Below are positions 21,253 to 32,566 of a DNA stretch of 64,000 nucleotides, piece after piece. The position numbers were made by a program, and so were the translations under genes. Each line of letters begins with the position of its first letter. Positions within the stretch are counted from its first letter, which is position 1. The DNA lies in assembly GCA_015178975.1 (NCBI GenBank), contig WHVD01000015.1, forward strand, positions 744,001-808,000, written 5' to 3'. The DNA is from Hysterangium stoloniferum. Its lineage: Eukaryota > Basidiomycota > Agaricomycetes > Hysterangiales > Hysterangiaceae. A model generated the notes under the pieces. The model made no database searches. It saw nothing but the letters and a program-made list of their open reading frames with translations, and was not told where the DNA came from.

Positions 21253-22873
21253 TTAAGCCGCATACCTCGCAAGGAATCCTCGATGGAACCTTTCCAGCTT
21301 GCCAACATACTCCTCAACGCCATCACAGAGGCACGTCAAGCGATAATGGAACTCGCCTTCCATTTGCCCAAATCCAGACCCGGGTACAGTACAGATACCT
21401 GTCTCGTCCAACAACGCCAACGAATACAACGCATCGGGCTCCTTGCCAGCTTTCCGCGCAGCCTCGATAGCCTTCGGGGGAAGAACGATGCGCGGGAAGA
21501 GGTACAGCGCACCGGGAGAGTCGACACACGAAACGCCCTCGAGGGCATTCAGCCGCTCAGCCATAATCCGCGTGCGGCTCGCGAGTGCGGCGTGAATAGC
21601 ATCCGACTCGGCTTTCCAGAGCGCATACGACGGCGCACCGACCTTCGGGGCCGCACGAGGCAGTCGACGCCGATCTGGCCGGCGAGGGGGGGACAGAGTG
21701 TGACGCTGCGCATCTTGTAGATGAGCGCATTGATCTCGGGCGAGATGTTCGTCGTCTCGAAGTAGCCTCCGCGACGACCGCATTCTCCTGTGACGCCTTT
21801 GGAGATAGAGTGGAAGGAAACGAGGGGGACAAGTGAGTTTAGGCTGCAGACCATCTTTTTGAAGGAGATGAATGGCTGTTCTGCACGGTGATGGAGGTTA
21901 TCCTGGTATACTTCATCGGCAAGAAGGACGAGGGAATGCTTTTCCGCAATCTGTACAAGACGGGCTAGCGTAGCTTCTGTGAGGAGGGATCCTGTAGGGT
22001 TACCTGGATTAATCACGACAAGGCCTTTCGGCTTTGTACCCTCAGCAATGGCCTTCTCGACCGCCTGTTCGACGCTGTCGGGATCTGTGGACCATCCAGA
22101 ACTTTCATCTAGGAAATAGGGAATAGGCGCGCCAGAGTATTGGGCAAGGGTTGCAGTGTAAAGGGGGTATTGAGGTATGGGGATGAGAATGCCATCCTTG
22201 CGCCCAGTGATAAGCATATTTATCAGAAGGGAAACACCTTCTGAAGCACCCGCTGTAAGGAATATATTATTGGGATCAGAAGGATATCCGTCACGGTCTA
22301 TGGATTTCACAATAAATTCCATGCAATTCCGAATCAAAGGTCGGATAAATCGCACCTTGAATGAATTTTGCGACGTTTTTCCTTATAAAGGGTACGCCTT
22401 GGCTGTGAGAGTACGCTCCCACTGACCCGATCTCCTCACACAACTCTTTAGCACGTTCGATGGCGTCTACCGGGAACAAGTCCTTGCCCGTCTCGATTAA
22501 CGGTGGATATTCTGTTAAAGCGGCGACCTTTTGTTGTTTAGTGACACGTCAGCAACTTGAACCCCAAACGTAACACAGAAAAAAAGACATCCCAACACAC
22601 CTGTCGTGCAAATGTTATAGGTTTTTGATCGAGACCCTTTGCCTGAGGATTGCCAATATTAGCAGTAATGATTCTGTCAAATGGCAGGCCGTGATTTGGC
22701 TTGGAGAGTTGTTCACGATAGGTCTCTGCCTTGATGGCGAGCTCACCACGGACTGCATACTCGACGTTGAGAAGTGCAGGGTTGATATCAGATATCTGCA
22801 AAGGCATAGTCTTAAACGTTTGAGTATAGTGACGGCAGGAGGAGTGGAACAAGCGGCGAACAGTAGCTGCCAT
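21253..22873 (-). pseudogene. Alanine aminotransferase-like (PLP class I/II), single frameshift
   Basis: Exons: complement of 21253-22297, 22356-22527, 22601-22873. The introns are 58 and 73 nt, with GT-AG borders. The protein matches alanine transaminase over its whole length: ISDINPALLNVEYAVRGELA, ITANIGNPQ, RDGYPSDPNNIFLTAGASEG, NPGNPTG, LADEVYQDN, and the PLP lysine in SISKGVTGECGRRGGY. It would interconvert alanine plus 2-oxoglutarate and pyruvate plus glutamate. The N-terminus (MAATVRRLFHSS) looks like a mitochondrial presequence, and Met23 could give a cytosolic form. The coding length is 1490 nt, one short of a multiple of three. A run of four G at 21647-21650 (plus strand) appears to have lost one base: the frame before it ends in VRP and resumes as PKVGAPSYALW in another frame. 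This is either a recent null allele or a homopolymer sequencing error. Confidence 0.85.
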
Positions 22874-23941
22874 GCTATGCTACGGACCTCCTTAGGGATG
22901 ACCGGGCTTCGCCGAAATCACGTGTGAGCCTCAGTATGCAGATTCCATGAATATTAATGTAATTGTTGAAACAAGGATGGCTAATGTACTTGTACTTGAG
23001 TAAACAACTCATTTATGATAAAGGTACTCTCCATATGATGTATTTTGTCAGCAACTCTAAGCGTCCCTATGTGTTTCCAATAATACTATCTCTGTTCTCA
23101 CGGATATGACGTGCAGTCGAGAGCTAGGATTGTATGGAGACTCTGTCCAATACAGTTTCAAGTTTAGTTATCGGACCCCTCGACATGGTTGAATTTCGTT
23201 TCTCTCCCAAGTTAAGAAGTGGAAGAGGCGGAGGGACCACCTCTACATAAATGTTCTTCCTCTATCAGAATTGGGGGGAGCATTTGGGGGCAGAAAGTAT
23301 AAAAAAGGAGACAAGAAAATACAGTAAACTAAGGAGACAATGAAGAAGCTTTTGGCAAACCTCCAAGAGGCATTAGCCGCCTTGACAAAACGAGCCTTAA
23401 GCCGAGCACAGTGGTGCCTCAGGCAATGCCATTATATACGAGGGACTATAAGAACAGAAGGATAAAGCTACAACAACGGCCACTTGCCGTGCTCGTAGGA
23501 GACAATGGTCGATAGAATTTGCCACTTGAACTAGGGTATGGCTCGCAGCCAGAGACAAATACATTTTCAGGAATATAAGAAACTACGTCTGGAGGACAAT
23601 ACACAACTCGTGTCATTTGGGGAAAGGGTAGTTGAGTATTGTACAAAACCGATCAATTTTTCAAGCATTTTCTGCATGGCAAAAGAGATTTACTGGAGGG
23701 TTTTTCGCAAGGTCGGGTTACGATTCCGCAACAAGGTGCAAAAAATTTCAAGTTTTTTTTTCTGATTTTCTCGCTCTTTCTGGGCCAAAAAATGTCGAAT
23801 TTCCGACCGAACTTTCAAGGTCTCTGTGAAGTTCTCGAAGGCGCCTGTGACCCATAACTGGGCTATAGGAAAGTACCACGCGAGTGTCGCGCTGCCACGC
23901 ATGTGTCGCAACATGTTTCTTTTTTCAAAATAAGTAGATAT
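22874..23941. other. Gene-free stretch upstream of the aminotransferase
   Basis: Contains the presumed promoter of the aminotransferase. The short plus-strand frames at 23538-23857 overlap in several frames and show no domain. Confidence 0.35.
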
Positions 23942-24126
23942 TGTTGGAATATGTGGTTCAGAACCCTAAGTACCCACATGTATCCATAGTAGTCCTTATC
24001 CATGGCTTTGGTTCTGTCCACCATGCAGTCAATCTGAGTCTGAGTCTGAGTTTGAGTGGTGGTCTATTCATCCACTAGGGTTACTATTCTGTGCCCCGAT
24101 CCCCCTTCCCTTCTTTCATTCTAACA
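23942..24126 (+). mobile_element. Short solo LTR (185 bp), near-perfect TSD GATAT/GATAC
   Basis: It starts TGTTGGAATATGTGG and ends TTCTAACA. Flanks are GATAT (23937-23941) and GATAC (24127-24131). A reverse-oriented homologue lies at 33844-34051. Confidence 0.75.
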
Positions 24127-24379
24127 GATACTTCATCAAGTTTGTATTGGAAATTACCAAAATAAAAGAATATTTGACATTAGATCATCAAAACCATGAG
24201 AACTGTTACATCTCGTGTACAGTTTCCTGCGAAATATACCTTGTGCGCCACTTTAATTGGCACATCCTTAGTTTTAGCCCTTCCTCGAGTAATATTGCTG
24301 CTCAAATAAACTTATTAAAGTCTAAAATAAACAAAGTATAACTTCAAAAACTAAACAACTTTACTTGTGGATGACAGAG

Positions 24380-24771
24380 TGTAAGCCTGGCCACCTTACC
24401 ACATACGTCATCACCAACCTCTCCCATCAACCACTCATTGTTCCGCCATTTGGTAGCACCCTTGTGCCTTATCATGCGGTCATCATCACCAACCTCTCCC
24501 ATCAGCCACTCATTGATCCGCCACTTTATTGTTAAGTAGCACCCCTGTGCCTGATCATGCGGTTCCTTGTTCTTCCACCCCATTCACCTTGACTCTATAT
24601 AAAAACCCCATATCTTATAGTGATAGAATATCTTCTCCTTGACCATTAATCCTTTCCCCACTCTTCCCTAGGGAACCTCGCATTCACCTTGTATCCTACT
24701 GAGATGTAAAAATAAAGAAAACTTAGTCCTGTCCGTGTTGACCGAGTGAGGCTGATACCGACAGCCTTACA
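24380..24771 (+). mobile_element. Solo LTR, TGTAAGCCTG family, TSD CAGAG
   Basis: A 392-bp sequence, TGTAAGCCTGG...CAGCCTTACA. The perfect 5-bp duplication CAGAG is at 24375-24379 and 24772-24776. A TATA-like CTATATAAAA at about 24594 is followed by a plausible R/polyA region (AAATAAAG). Confidence 0.92.
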
Positions 24772-24776
24772 CAGAG

Positions 24777-26594
24777 GCTCTAAAAAATGTCAAATATTAT
24801 GTGTGAAAAGCTCTATATTGTGTTATGTGCTCTTAAAAATGAATATTATATACAGAAAGCCTTTTTATTTGCATGAAAACATTTTATACCTCTAAGTCTC
24901 TTTATAATTCAGCCTGGGTCATTTTCTGAGTATTGTTTTTGGCTGCTTCTGAAACATAGCTTCCTCACACATTCCCTCTGCTTTGTACTCCTGAGCTGGT
25001 CAGATTTTTGGTCTATTTAGAGAGAAAATGTGAGATTCTTGAGTGTCTGGTTCACTGCCTTCACTAAACCCATGTTACATGAAAGTATGAGCATTAATCT
25101 ATATCAGATTTTGAAATTGATAGTTAAATACCTGATATTCAGTCTCCTCTGGTTCAGGGATATCACATTCAGTCCAAGAGTAGGGAATAAAAGAATATGG
25201 ACTCCATTTATTCTGATGATTACCTGCATCCAATCCCCATTGTTGAAAGCTGGCAGGCCCTGCTGCTTGTGAAGTCTCAAACATTTCATGTTCAAGTAAT
25301 CCAATGGCATCTTTGTCAACATCTATGACAAGGGTGGTATCTGGCTATGCTGTATATGCCACAGGTGCTTCAGTAGGTCTTGAAATAGTTGTGTATGTTT
25401 AGAAAGACCTCAAAAGGTGGGCCATCAGGGCATAATTGGGTGTAGGACTGTGTCAGGATAAGAAGAATCATTGCATGGGCTGCAGGTACTTGTTGGATCC
25501 ATTTACCCTTGTTCCTTGCACCAGAGTCTAGGTTCATATGCAGCTAATAATGTATCATGGTAATTTTTATTGGAGAGATATTTCCAGAAAACAATATGAG
25601 ATTGTTTTTAAGGTAAGTGGATTCAACCTTCAACTCTGAAATGGCCTTCCCAGTGTACAGGTAATCCAAAGCAGGACATTCTTCTCTTCTACCTCATTTT
25701 GGTATCTTCACCAGCTTGTTAAGCAATGGAAGATGAGGTTTCAGGAGAGCACCAAACATTGGAGTTGAGGGATAATGAAGATAATCCAAAATCTTGTCAT
25801 CATGTGATAATGAGCACACCACACCCCATTTTCCCAATTACAACAGTCAATCTTCAGTTATTCAATAACTACAAATAACTTCAAATGGCTTACTCTAATT
25901 TGCCATCTGTACTTCTGGTCTCTCCACAAGGAGTCAATAACATCATATTCTGGAATCCATGATTTTGTTGGAGGTAAATGATGATAGTAATTGTGTTGCC
26001 ACCATTCAGATGCCATTTTTTGGGATCAGAACCATGATCAAGTTGAAGTAGTCACACAGGATAATAATACTTCTCATGTTGGGCAAGGGCACTCAAACCA
26101 GGTCTGAATGTGATTAATATGCATTAAGACAATGGAAGGTGAATTTTGATTTGGAAACTTACAAGAGGTGCTTGTGCAAAGGTTGAGTAGCATGGTTATT
26201 TAGCTGTTGAGTTGCTGAGCTATGTAAAATACATCTGTAAGAGGTTATCCAAATATCAAAAGAAGTTCACATACTGATCTGATTGAGGTCGTAATGCCAG
26301 TTGAATCTGAACCACATCACATTCATTACAAATGAATGGCTTATTTCCAAGGTTACTAGCCCTTCCTTTGTGTTGACTACCAATATGAGACCAATTATGA
26401 CATTGATCATAGTGAATGTAGTCATTGGTAAACCCCTGAGCTACCTCCTCATTGCTATCACCAGTATGTCTACAGTGAAATGAGATTGGAAATAGTGAAG
26501 CATTAGAACCTATCCTAGTAAATTCAGGTATTGGAGATAAGGCAGGTATAGATGCAGTTTTTGGGGTCTTTTAAGTTTTGTTTCATGAATTTCA
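24777..26594. other. Gene-free AT-rich stretch
   Basis: No frame with a recognisable domain. It is probably decayed transposon DNA serving as target for the 26600 LTR. Confidence 0.4.
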
Positions 26595-26599
26595 TTATC

Positions 26600-28802
26600 T
26601 GTTAAGTTCCAAACAAAGATATAAACTCTGAGGAAGTCCCATGGAGTGTTTCCGGTAATTATTCCAAACACACACTTTCTTCTGGGAATTGTCCCATGGG
26701 AGTCCCCAGGTAATAGGTCCAGGGAAAGTTCCAGGGATATTAGTACAAGTAACATGGTATCAGAATAATTACCAGAAAGTATGGTACGGGCTGAGATGGA
26801 CTTGGCTTCAGCTTATAGGCTGCACCCTTGTACACTCATTCGGGTGTCCATATTTCGAGCTGACAGAATGCATACAGGAAGATGTAGATTCTGGAGTTCC
26901 CGTGGGAGTTCCAGGAATCGAGCGTGCAGACAGACAAGAGGACTAGAGACTGGATCAGGGGTGTAACTTGTTTGAGGGTCAAACTTGTTTGAGGGTCAAA
27001 CTTGTTCGAGGGTCAAACTTGTTCGAGGGTCAAACTTGTTCGAGGGTCAAACTTGTTCGAGGGTCAAACTTGTTCGAGGGTCAAACTTGTTCGAGGGTCA
27101 AACTTGTTCGAGGGTCAAACTTGTTCGAGGGTCAAACTTGTTCGAGGGTCAAACTTGTTCGAGGGTCAAACTTGTTCGAGGGTCAAACTTGTTCGAGGGT
27201 CAAACTTGTTCGAGGGTCAAACTTGTTCGAGGGTCAAACTTGTTCGAGGGTCAAACTTGTTCGAGGGTCAAACTTGTTCGAGGGTCAAACTTGTTCGAGG
27301 GTCAAACTTGTTCGAGGGTCAAACTTGTTCGAGGGTCAAACTTGTTCGAGGGTCAAACTTGTTCGAGGGTCAAACTTGTTCGAGGGTCAAACTTGTTCGA
27401 GGGTCAAACTTGTTCGAGGGTCAAACTTGTTCGAGGGTCAAACTTGTTCGAGGGTCAAACTTGTTCGAGGGTCAAACTTGTTCGAGGGTCAAACTTGTTC
27501 GAGGGTCAAACTTGTTCGAGGGTCAAACTTGTTCGAGGGTCAAACTTGTTCGAGGGTCAAACTTGTTCGAGGTCAAACTTGTTCGAGGGTCAAACTTGTT
27601 CGAGGGTCAAACTTGTTCGAGGGTCAAACTTGTTCGAGGGTCAAACTTGTTCGAGGGTCAAACTTGTTCGAGGGTCAAACTTGTTCGAGGGTCAAACTTG
27701 TTCGAGGGTCAAACTTGTTCGAGGGTCAAACTTGTTCGAGGGTCAAACTTGTTCGAGGGTCAAACTTGTTCGAGGGTCAAACTTGTTCGAGGGTCAAACT
27801 TGTTCGAGGGTCAAACTGTCGAGTCAACTTGTTCGAGGGTCAAACTTGTTCGAGGGTCAAACTTGTTCGAGGGTCAAACTTGTTCGAGGGTCAAACTTGT
27901 TCGAGGTCAAACTTGTTCGAGGGTCAAACTTGTTCGAGGTCAAACTTGTTCGAGGTCAAACTTGTTCGAGGGTCAAACTTGTTCGAGGGTCAAACTTGTT
28001 CGAGGGTCAAACTTGTTCGAGGGTCAAACTTGTTCGAGGGTCAAACTTGTTCGAGGGTCAAACTTGTTCGAGGGTCAAACTTGTTCGAGGGTCAAACTTG
28101 TTCGAGGGTCAAACTTGTTCGAGGGTCAAACTTGTTCGAGGGTCAAATGAAACTGGATTCTAAGTACATGAATATAGGAGGCTTATATAGACTGTGAAAT
28201 GTAATAATACCAAATATGGTATTAACAAGGGGCAGAACTATTAAACATAAAATGAAACAAGTAAATACTAAACTGGGAATTAGGGATGGAATGGAACAGG
28301 AGCGGAGAACGAATCATGACAGGTCATTAGACCATAATGGGAATGCGGCTCTGTTAGAGGGGTTCCGGGGAGTCTGGTCAGGGTCCGATGACTGGTCTGT
28401 GAGATACAGAGTGTCAGGTGTATATAGGGTGGAGTTTGGAGTCCAGTGGAGTCTGACGACTGGTACATGAGACACATGACAGACTGTTTGACCATAATGG
28501 GAGCAGGGTTCTATGCTCTGTTAGAGGGGTTCCAGGAGTCCAGTCGGAGTCCGGTGATGGGTCCGTGAGATACAGAGAGTCAGGTGTATATAGGGCGGAG
28601 TCCGGGTCCCAGCGGGTTGTCCAGTAGTGGGTATAGAGAGTTGGGTATAGATAGGGTGGGTGCATACAGAGAGTCGGGCATAAACAAGTTGACGTGCAGG
28701 CTCCTGTGGGAACTCCGGTTGTAACTATACAATATAGAGGTTTGGGAGCATGTAGGATGGGGTCCAGGGCCTGGAGGCTGGCAGGTTTTCCAGTTCCTGA
28801 CA
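26600..28802 (-). mobile_element. Solo LTR, family A, expanded by an internal minisatellite, TSD TTATC
   Basis: On the minus strand it reads TGTCAGGAACTGG...GGAACTTAACA, 2203 bp. The perfect 5-bp duplication TTATC is at 26595-26599 and 28803-28807. It is collinear with the 1072-bp LTR at 3480-4551; the size difference is almost entirely the 17-bp array at 26968-28146. The conserved motif is at 26798-26828. Confidence 0.92.
26968..28146 (+). repeat. 17-bp minisatellite, about 69 copies
   Basis: The unit is CTTGTTCGAGGGTCAAA. Almost all copies are identical. A few 16-bp variants lacking one G occur near 27571, 27904, 27936 and 27950, and there is one damaged unit near 27815. The unit is not a multiple of three and contains no stop in any frame, so it creates three overlapping spurious ORFs of about 380-410 codons. 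These are not genes. Confidence 0.97.
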
Positions 28803-28924
28803 TTATCAGACTCTACTCTGTGAAGGTACCTTCAAGGATGCTACTGTTGTGGATAGGAGCTTTATCATCCTCATCAGAGTGAATTTCAGACTTCAAGTAG
28901 ATACTCCCAAACTGCTGCCCCACT

Positions 28925-29083
28925 TGATAGAAACTGGCAAAGAGCTGACTGAAATATAACAATGCTGACTGGAAGATATGTGCAGTGGACAAAGAAAAAA
29001 CTGTATATCAAAATGTGTATGTAATACACTTAATGTAGTCTACCAGAGCATTCTGCACCTCAAGCTGTCCCCAAAACCTAACA
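28925..29083 (-). repeat. 3' LTR of element B
   Basis: A 159-bp TG..CA sequence that aligns along its length with 32404-32566. Confidence 0.8.
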
Positions 29084-29197
29084 CCCCCACTCAGAGAAGG
29101 GGTGCAGTGTAAAAACAAAGATAATAAATAAAAATGAAAGTGAAAGCCCCCACTAAATGCAAGCCCCCACTGAAAGCCAGTAATATATGTACTACAC

Positions 29198-29484
29198 TCA
29201 CAACAACAACCACACTCACAACAACAACCACACTCACAACAACAACCACACTCACAACAACAACCACACTCACAACAACAACCACACTCACAACAACAAC
29301 CACACTCACAACAACAACCACACTCACAACAACAACCACACTCACAACAACAACCACACTCACAACAACAACCACACTCACAACAACAACCACACTCACA
29401 ACAACAACCACACTCACAACAACAACCACACTCACAACAACAACCACACTCACAACAACAACCACACTCACAACAACAACCTGC
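29198..29484 (+). repeat. 18-bp minisatellite, about 16 copies
   Basis: The unit CAACAACAACCACACTCA is in perfect tandem. On the minus strand one frame gives CCCECG repeats and another VVVVVS. These long low-complexity frames are artefacts of an 18-bp unit without stops. The gag frame of element B stops in its first unit (TTGTTGTTGTGA). Confidence 0.95.
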
Positions 29485-30061
29485 GAGTGGTCCCTCCAAT
29501 GTCCTTTGAGGGCAAAGGTTTTCCAGCACTGTCATTATTTGCATAGTTGGCCCTTGTCTCCTTGGTATCCTGGTCATTGACAGAGTTGGAGTCAGAAGCA
29601 ATGTGGGTACAGTAAGCAGCATCATTGCCTGATGGCTGACACAAAATTTTCTGACATTTAGCTTCTCCAATAACTTTGTCTTTTATCTTCTGTGGCATAT
29701 TGGCAATGCAGCAAGAGGACTGATGGCCAGAACATCCACACTGATGACAAACATCCTTGTTCTTCAGGTTCAGCCAGTCAAATAGAACTTCTCCCTTGGA
29801 CTCAGTATCTGAACCTGAACCATTTTTGGTGCCATTTCTCCTTTGCCTTTTTATTCCTTGAATACAGGGCTCCTTCGAGTTCATGGATTTGAGTGCTGTT
29901 TTTGTATCTTCTTGATCAGTTAAGGTTTTCTTAACAACAGCAAGGGTGGGCTCTGATGGTCCTGATGTGAGAAGAGTCCAAACAATGGCAAAAGAAGAAT
30001 TGAGTTTCATGAGGATGGAGTTGACAATATCTGTTGTAGTGGTGCATGCCCAAGAGTTGTA
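29468..30061 (-). pseudogene. gag of element B, C-terminal part
   Basis: The frame includes a retroviral-type CCHC zinc knuckle (CHQCGCSGHQSSCC) for nucleic-acid binding, preceded by a helical region (DIVNSILMKLNSSFAIVWTLLTS). It joins the N-terminal part at 31884-32290 once element A is removed. It ends inside the 18-bp minisatellite. Confidence 0.75.
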
Positions 30062-30096
30062 AGTTCTGTTAAAGTACATTGTATTGCAAGCCGTTG

Positions 30097-30527
30097 TGTC
30101 ACAACTGTCACAAGTCACAACATTGTCACAAACAATCAAAGGTAATATTCAACAACTTTTTGACTCATCGAATTCGACTCGACAAACCTGAACATTATTC
30201 GACAACATTGAATCTCTTTTGACATGTCTCATTTCGATGTCATGTATGATTTCATTATTAGTTCATAACATAGTCATAACGATACGAAGAAAAGCATAAA
30301 AGGGCTACGAAAGAAGCGAGGGAAGTCAGTCAAAATATCTGTAAATTAGTGATATTAGTAATCTAACTTGTCATAACTTCTTCAACAAATACTTCTGTGA
30401 GTTCTCGTGACTGGTAATAGCCTCTTACTTCATTGACAGGGCGAATATATACTTCATTGAACGAGGCTTTCAAGTTTGATCAATAGAATATTATTCGACT
30501 TTATTGAAGAATAATCGATTTGTGACA
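30097..30527 (+). mobile_element. Solo LTR nested inside the 5' LTR of element A, TSD CGTTG/CATTG
   Basis: A 431-bp sequence, TGTCACAACTGTC...GATTTGTGACA, with inverted 7-8 bp ends. The flanks CGTTG (30092-30096) and CATTG (30528-30532) differ by one CpG-type transition. It is homologous to 51997-52454 and, inverted, to 47483-47963. Confidence 0.88.
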
Positions 30528-30699
30528 CATTGACACATTTTATCTCAATGCTCAGCTATTTTGTACTTTACAGTATCTTAGTCATTGAAAATAAACTTTG
30601 TCCATTTTTGCTATAACGTCTCAAACAGGTTATGAGCCCCACCCCATTGCTTTAAAAAGTCACACTAATACATACCATCTCATCATCTTATGTCTAATA

Positions 30700-31470
30700 T
30701 CAACACCTTACTTGTGAGATAACTACCATGAATGGAAGTTTTCACTGTCAATGGTTTTGCGGCATGCTGGATCATGGAGTGTTGTTAATGGTGGAGCAAA
30801 GGCAGCTAAGGATGAGAATAGCAAGGGGTATTGGGATTGGGCAAAGCATTTGGAAGATGGTTACATGGCAATTGGATTGACAATTGTGTCAAGCCAACAA
30901 TTGTATATTTGGGATTGCACCACTGGACCAGAGGCATGGCAAGCACTTGCGAGAATCGATCAGGCAAATAATCGGGCCAATCAGATTTCATTGAAATGCC
31001 AGCTCTATATGTATGTACCAGCATGATGTCAAAAAGCCAGTGATGGCATGGCATTTTGACTCTCACTTTGCAGCTTTGCAGCTTCAAGCAATTGGAGTCA
31101 AGAGGATGTGCCGGATGTCCTCATCTATTGTTTGGCTCTGGAATTTGGTGCAGTAGCAACTGCTCTTATGCAGCATGTGGGATCACTTACCATTGAAGAA
31201 ATTTCCATGGCACTGGTAGAAGAAGAAAGCCATCTAAAAGGGCAGAAAGAAAATGAGAGTCAGATTGCCATGAAAACAAAAATTGACTCACCAAATGTGA
31301 AACGGCCAAAGAATTGCTATAGGTGCAATGGTGAAGGTCACTCACATTGCATGTTTTTGTCCCACACCGAGCCTGGTTGTTTTGTCTTCAAGTGGATTAC
31401 CTACTGAAAACCTGGAGATCCCCACTGATAGCACAGGGAAGAGTGCATATGTTTTGCATGTTTGAAATCA
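30700..31470 (+). pseudogene. gag of element A copy 1
   Basis: It is homologous to the intact gag at 44270-45067 but has frameshifts (around 30720, 31020 and 31360), a deletion at the start, and loss of the zinc-knuckle context. Many differences are C-to-T or G-to-A at former CpG sites. Confidence 0.85.
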
Positions 31471-31749
31471 TTGTGCAGACTAGGAGTTGTGAGCAGGGCT
31501 CCAAGGTCCCATTCTTTGTATTCTGGGAGGTTGGGGGAACACATTCTAGGAGTGAGGATGCTCTGAGGTTCAGTTCGATGCCAAATGTACCAGATGGATA
31601 TTGCATCTAGTGGGTGCAGTGGGTTTTCATGTCAATTTTTGGATGGATTTTGCATTGAGTGGGTGCAATATTTTGTGTTAAAATCGTGTATTTCTTGTTT
31701 TTCGTGTGTATGGACTTACTGCACACCTCAACAACTTGCAAAGTGGGCA

Positions 31750-31878
31750 TGTTAGAGTATGTTGTATTGCAAGCTGTTGACACATTTTATCTCAATGCTT
31801 GGCTATTTTGTACTTTACAGTAGCTTAGTCATCAAAAATAAACTTTGTCCATTTTCACTATAATGTCAACATCGAACA
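31750..31878 (+). repeat. 3' LTR of element A copy 1
   Basis: A 129-bp sequence, TGTTAGAGTATGTTG...ATCGAACA, directly followed by the AGTTC duplication. Confidence 0.85.
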
Positions 31879-31883
31879 AGTTC

Positions 31884-32290
31884 TTTGGCAGCTGAAACAA
31901 TATCCTGGATATAGACTGAGACTGGTTTGGAGATGTCATGGACTGGATTATAAAGATGTTTCTTGAGTTCAAAATGGGTCACACAAGAATCCTTTTTGAA
32001 TTCAAATTTAAGGCTCAGCCAAACATCATTTGCAGTTTGTGGTGGGTTGAAGTGGGTTGTTCGAACAGCATTTGATAAAATTGTTTTGTAGAGGGCTGCC
32101 CTGACTTGCTGGTCTGCCTTGAGCCATGCCTGGAGTGTAGTATCATCTTTTAGCAGTTTTGATGAATTCTTTATGTGCTCCATAAAGTCATCATCCTCTC
32201 CAAAGTCATTTCTAACTCCTGAGTCCAGATCCCATAATTTTCACCAGTGAATTTGTTTTGCTGATCAAAGGTTTGAAGTAAGTCATATAT
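31884..32290 (-). pseudogene. gag of element B, N-terminal part (frameshifted)
   Basis: It starts with the typical FTGENYGIWTQELEM segment of copia gag (UBN2-like), then shifts frame near 32185 before DDFMEHIKNSSKLL... and runs to the element A insertion. The frameshift makes it non-functional. Confidence 0.7.
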
Positions 32291-32403
32291 GGTAGGCTAT
32301 ACCATGATGATGTGGCAGTGTGAGATGTTGAAAAGAAATAGTGAAAAAAGGGAAAGAAGATAAGAAATGTATGAGAGTTGATGGACTGGTGGGGCCCATA
32401 ACC

Positions 32404-32566
32404 TGATAGAAACTGGTGAAGAGCTGACTGAAATATGTATAACAATGCTGACCAGAAGATATGCACAGTGGACAAAGAAAAAACTATTTATCAAAATGTG
32501 TGTGGAATACACTTAATGTAGTCTACCAGAGCATTTCACACATCAAGCCATTCCCAACACCTAACA
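32404..32566 (-). repeat. 5' LTR of element B
   Basis: A 163-bp partner of 28925-29083, adjacent to the primer-binding-like GGTTATGGGCCC (minus strand, 32403-32392). Confidence 0.8.

Larger units (their letters stand above)
30067..31878 (+). mobile_element. Copia-like gag-only LTR element A, copy 1, TSD AGTTC
   Basis: The 5' LTR 30067-30643 (interrupted by the solo LTR at 30097-30527) and the 3' LTR 31750-31878 are flanked by a perfect 5-bp duplication AGTTC (30062-30066 and 31879-31883). The internal region is homologous to 44213-45419. It contains only a decayed gag and no protease, integrase or reverse transcriptase. Confidence 0.9.
28925..32566 (-). mobile_element. Copia-like gag-only LTR element B, hosting a nested element
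   Basis: LTRs of about 160 bp lie at 28925-29083 (3' LTR on the minus strand) and 32404-32566 (5' LTR), both TGATAGAAACTGG-type and ending CCTAACA. Flanks CCACT/ACACT differ at one base. Just inside the 5' LTR is GGTTATGGGCCC, the same candidate primer-binding site as in element A. A purine tract (GAGTGGGGG) precedes the 3' LTR. The only coding content is gag, and no pol is present. It was later split by element A at 30067-31878. Confidence 0.82.

Noticed and set aside
26968-28197. Three overlapping ORFs of 382-409 codons with LVRGSNLFEGQTCSRVK repeats
   Set aside because: They arise because a 17-bp unit without stops reads open in all three frames. The sequence is a minisatellite inside a solo LTR.
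29008-29670. Cysteine-rich (CCCECG)n protein and VVVVVS or TTLTTT proteins on both strands
   Set aside because: An 18-bp tandem repeat produces open frames on both strands. The real gag frame stops in the first unit.
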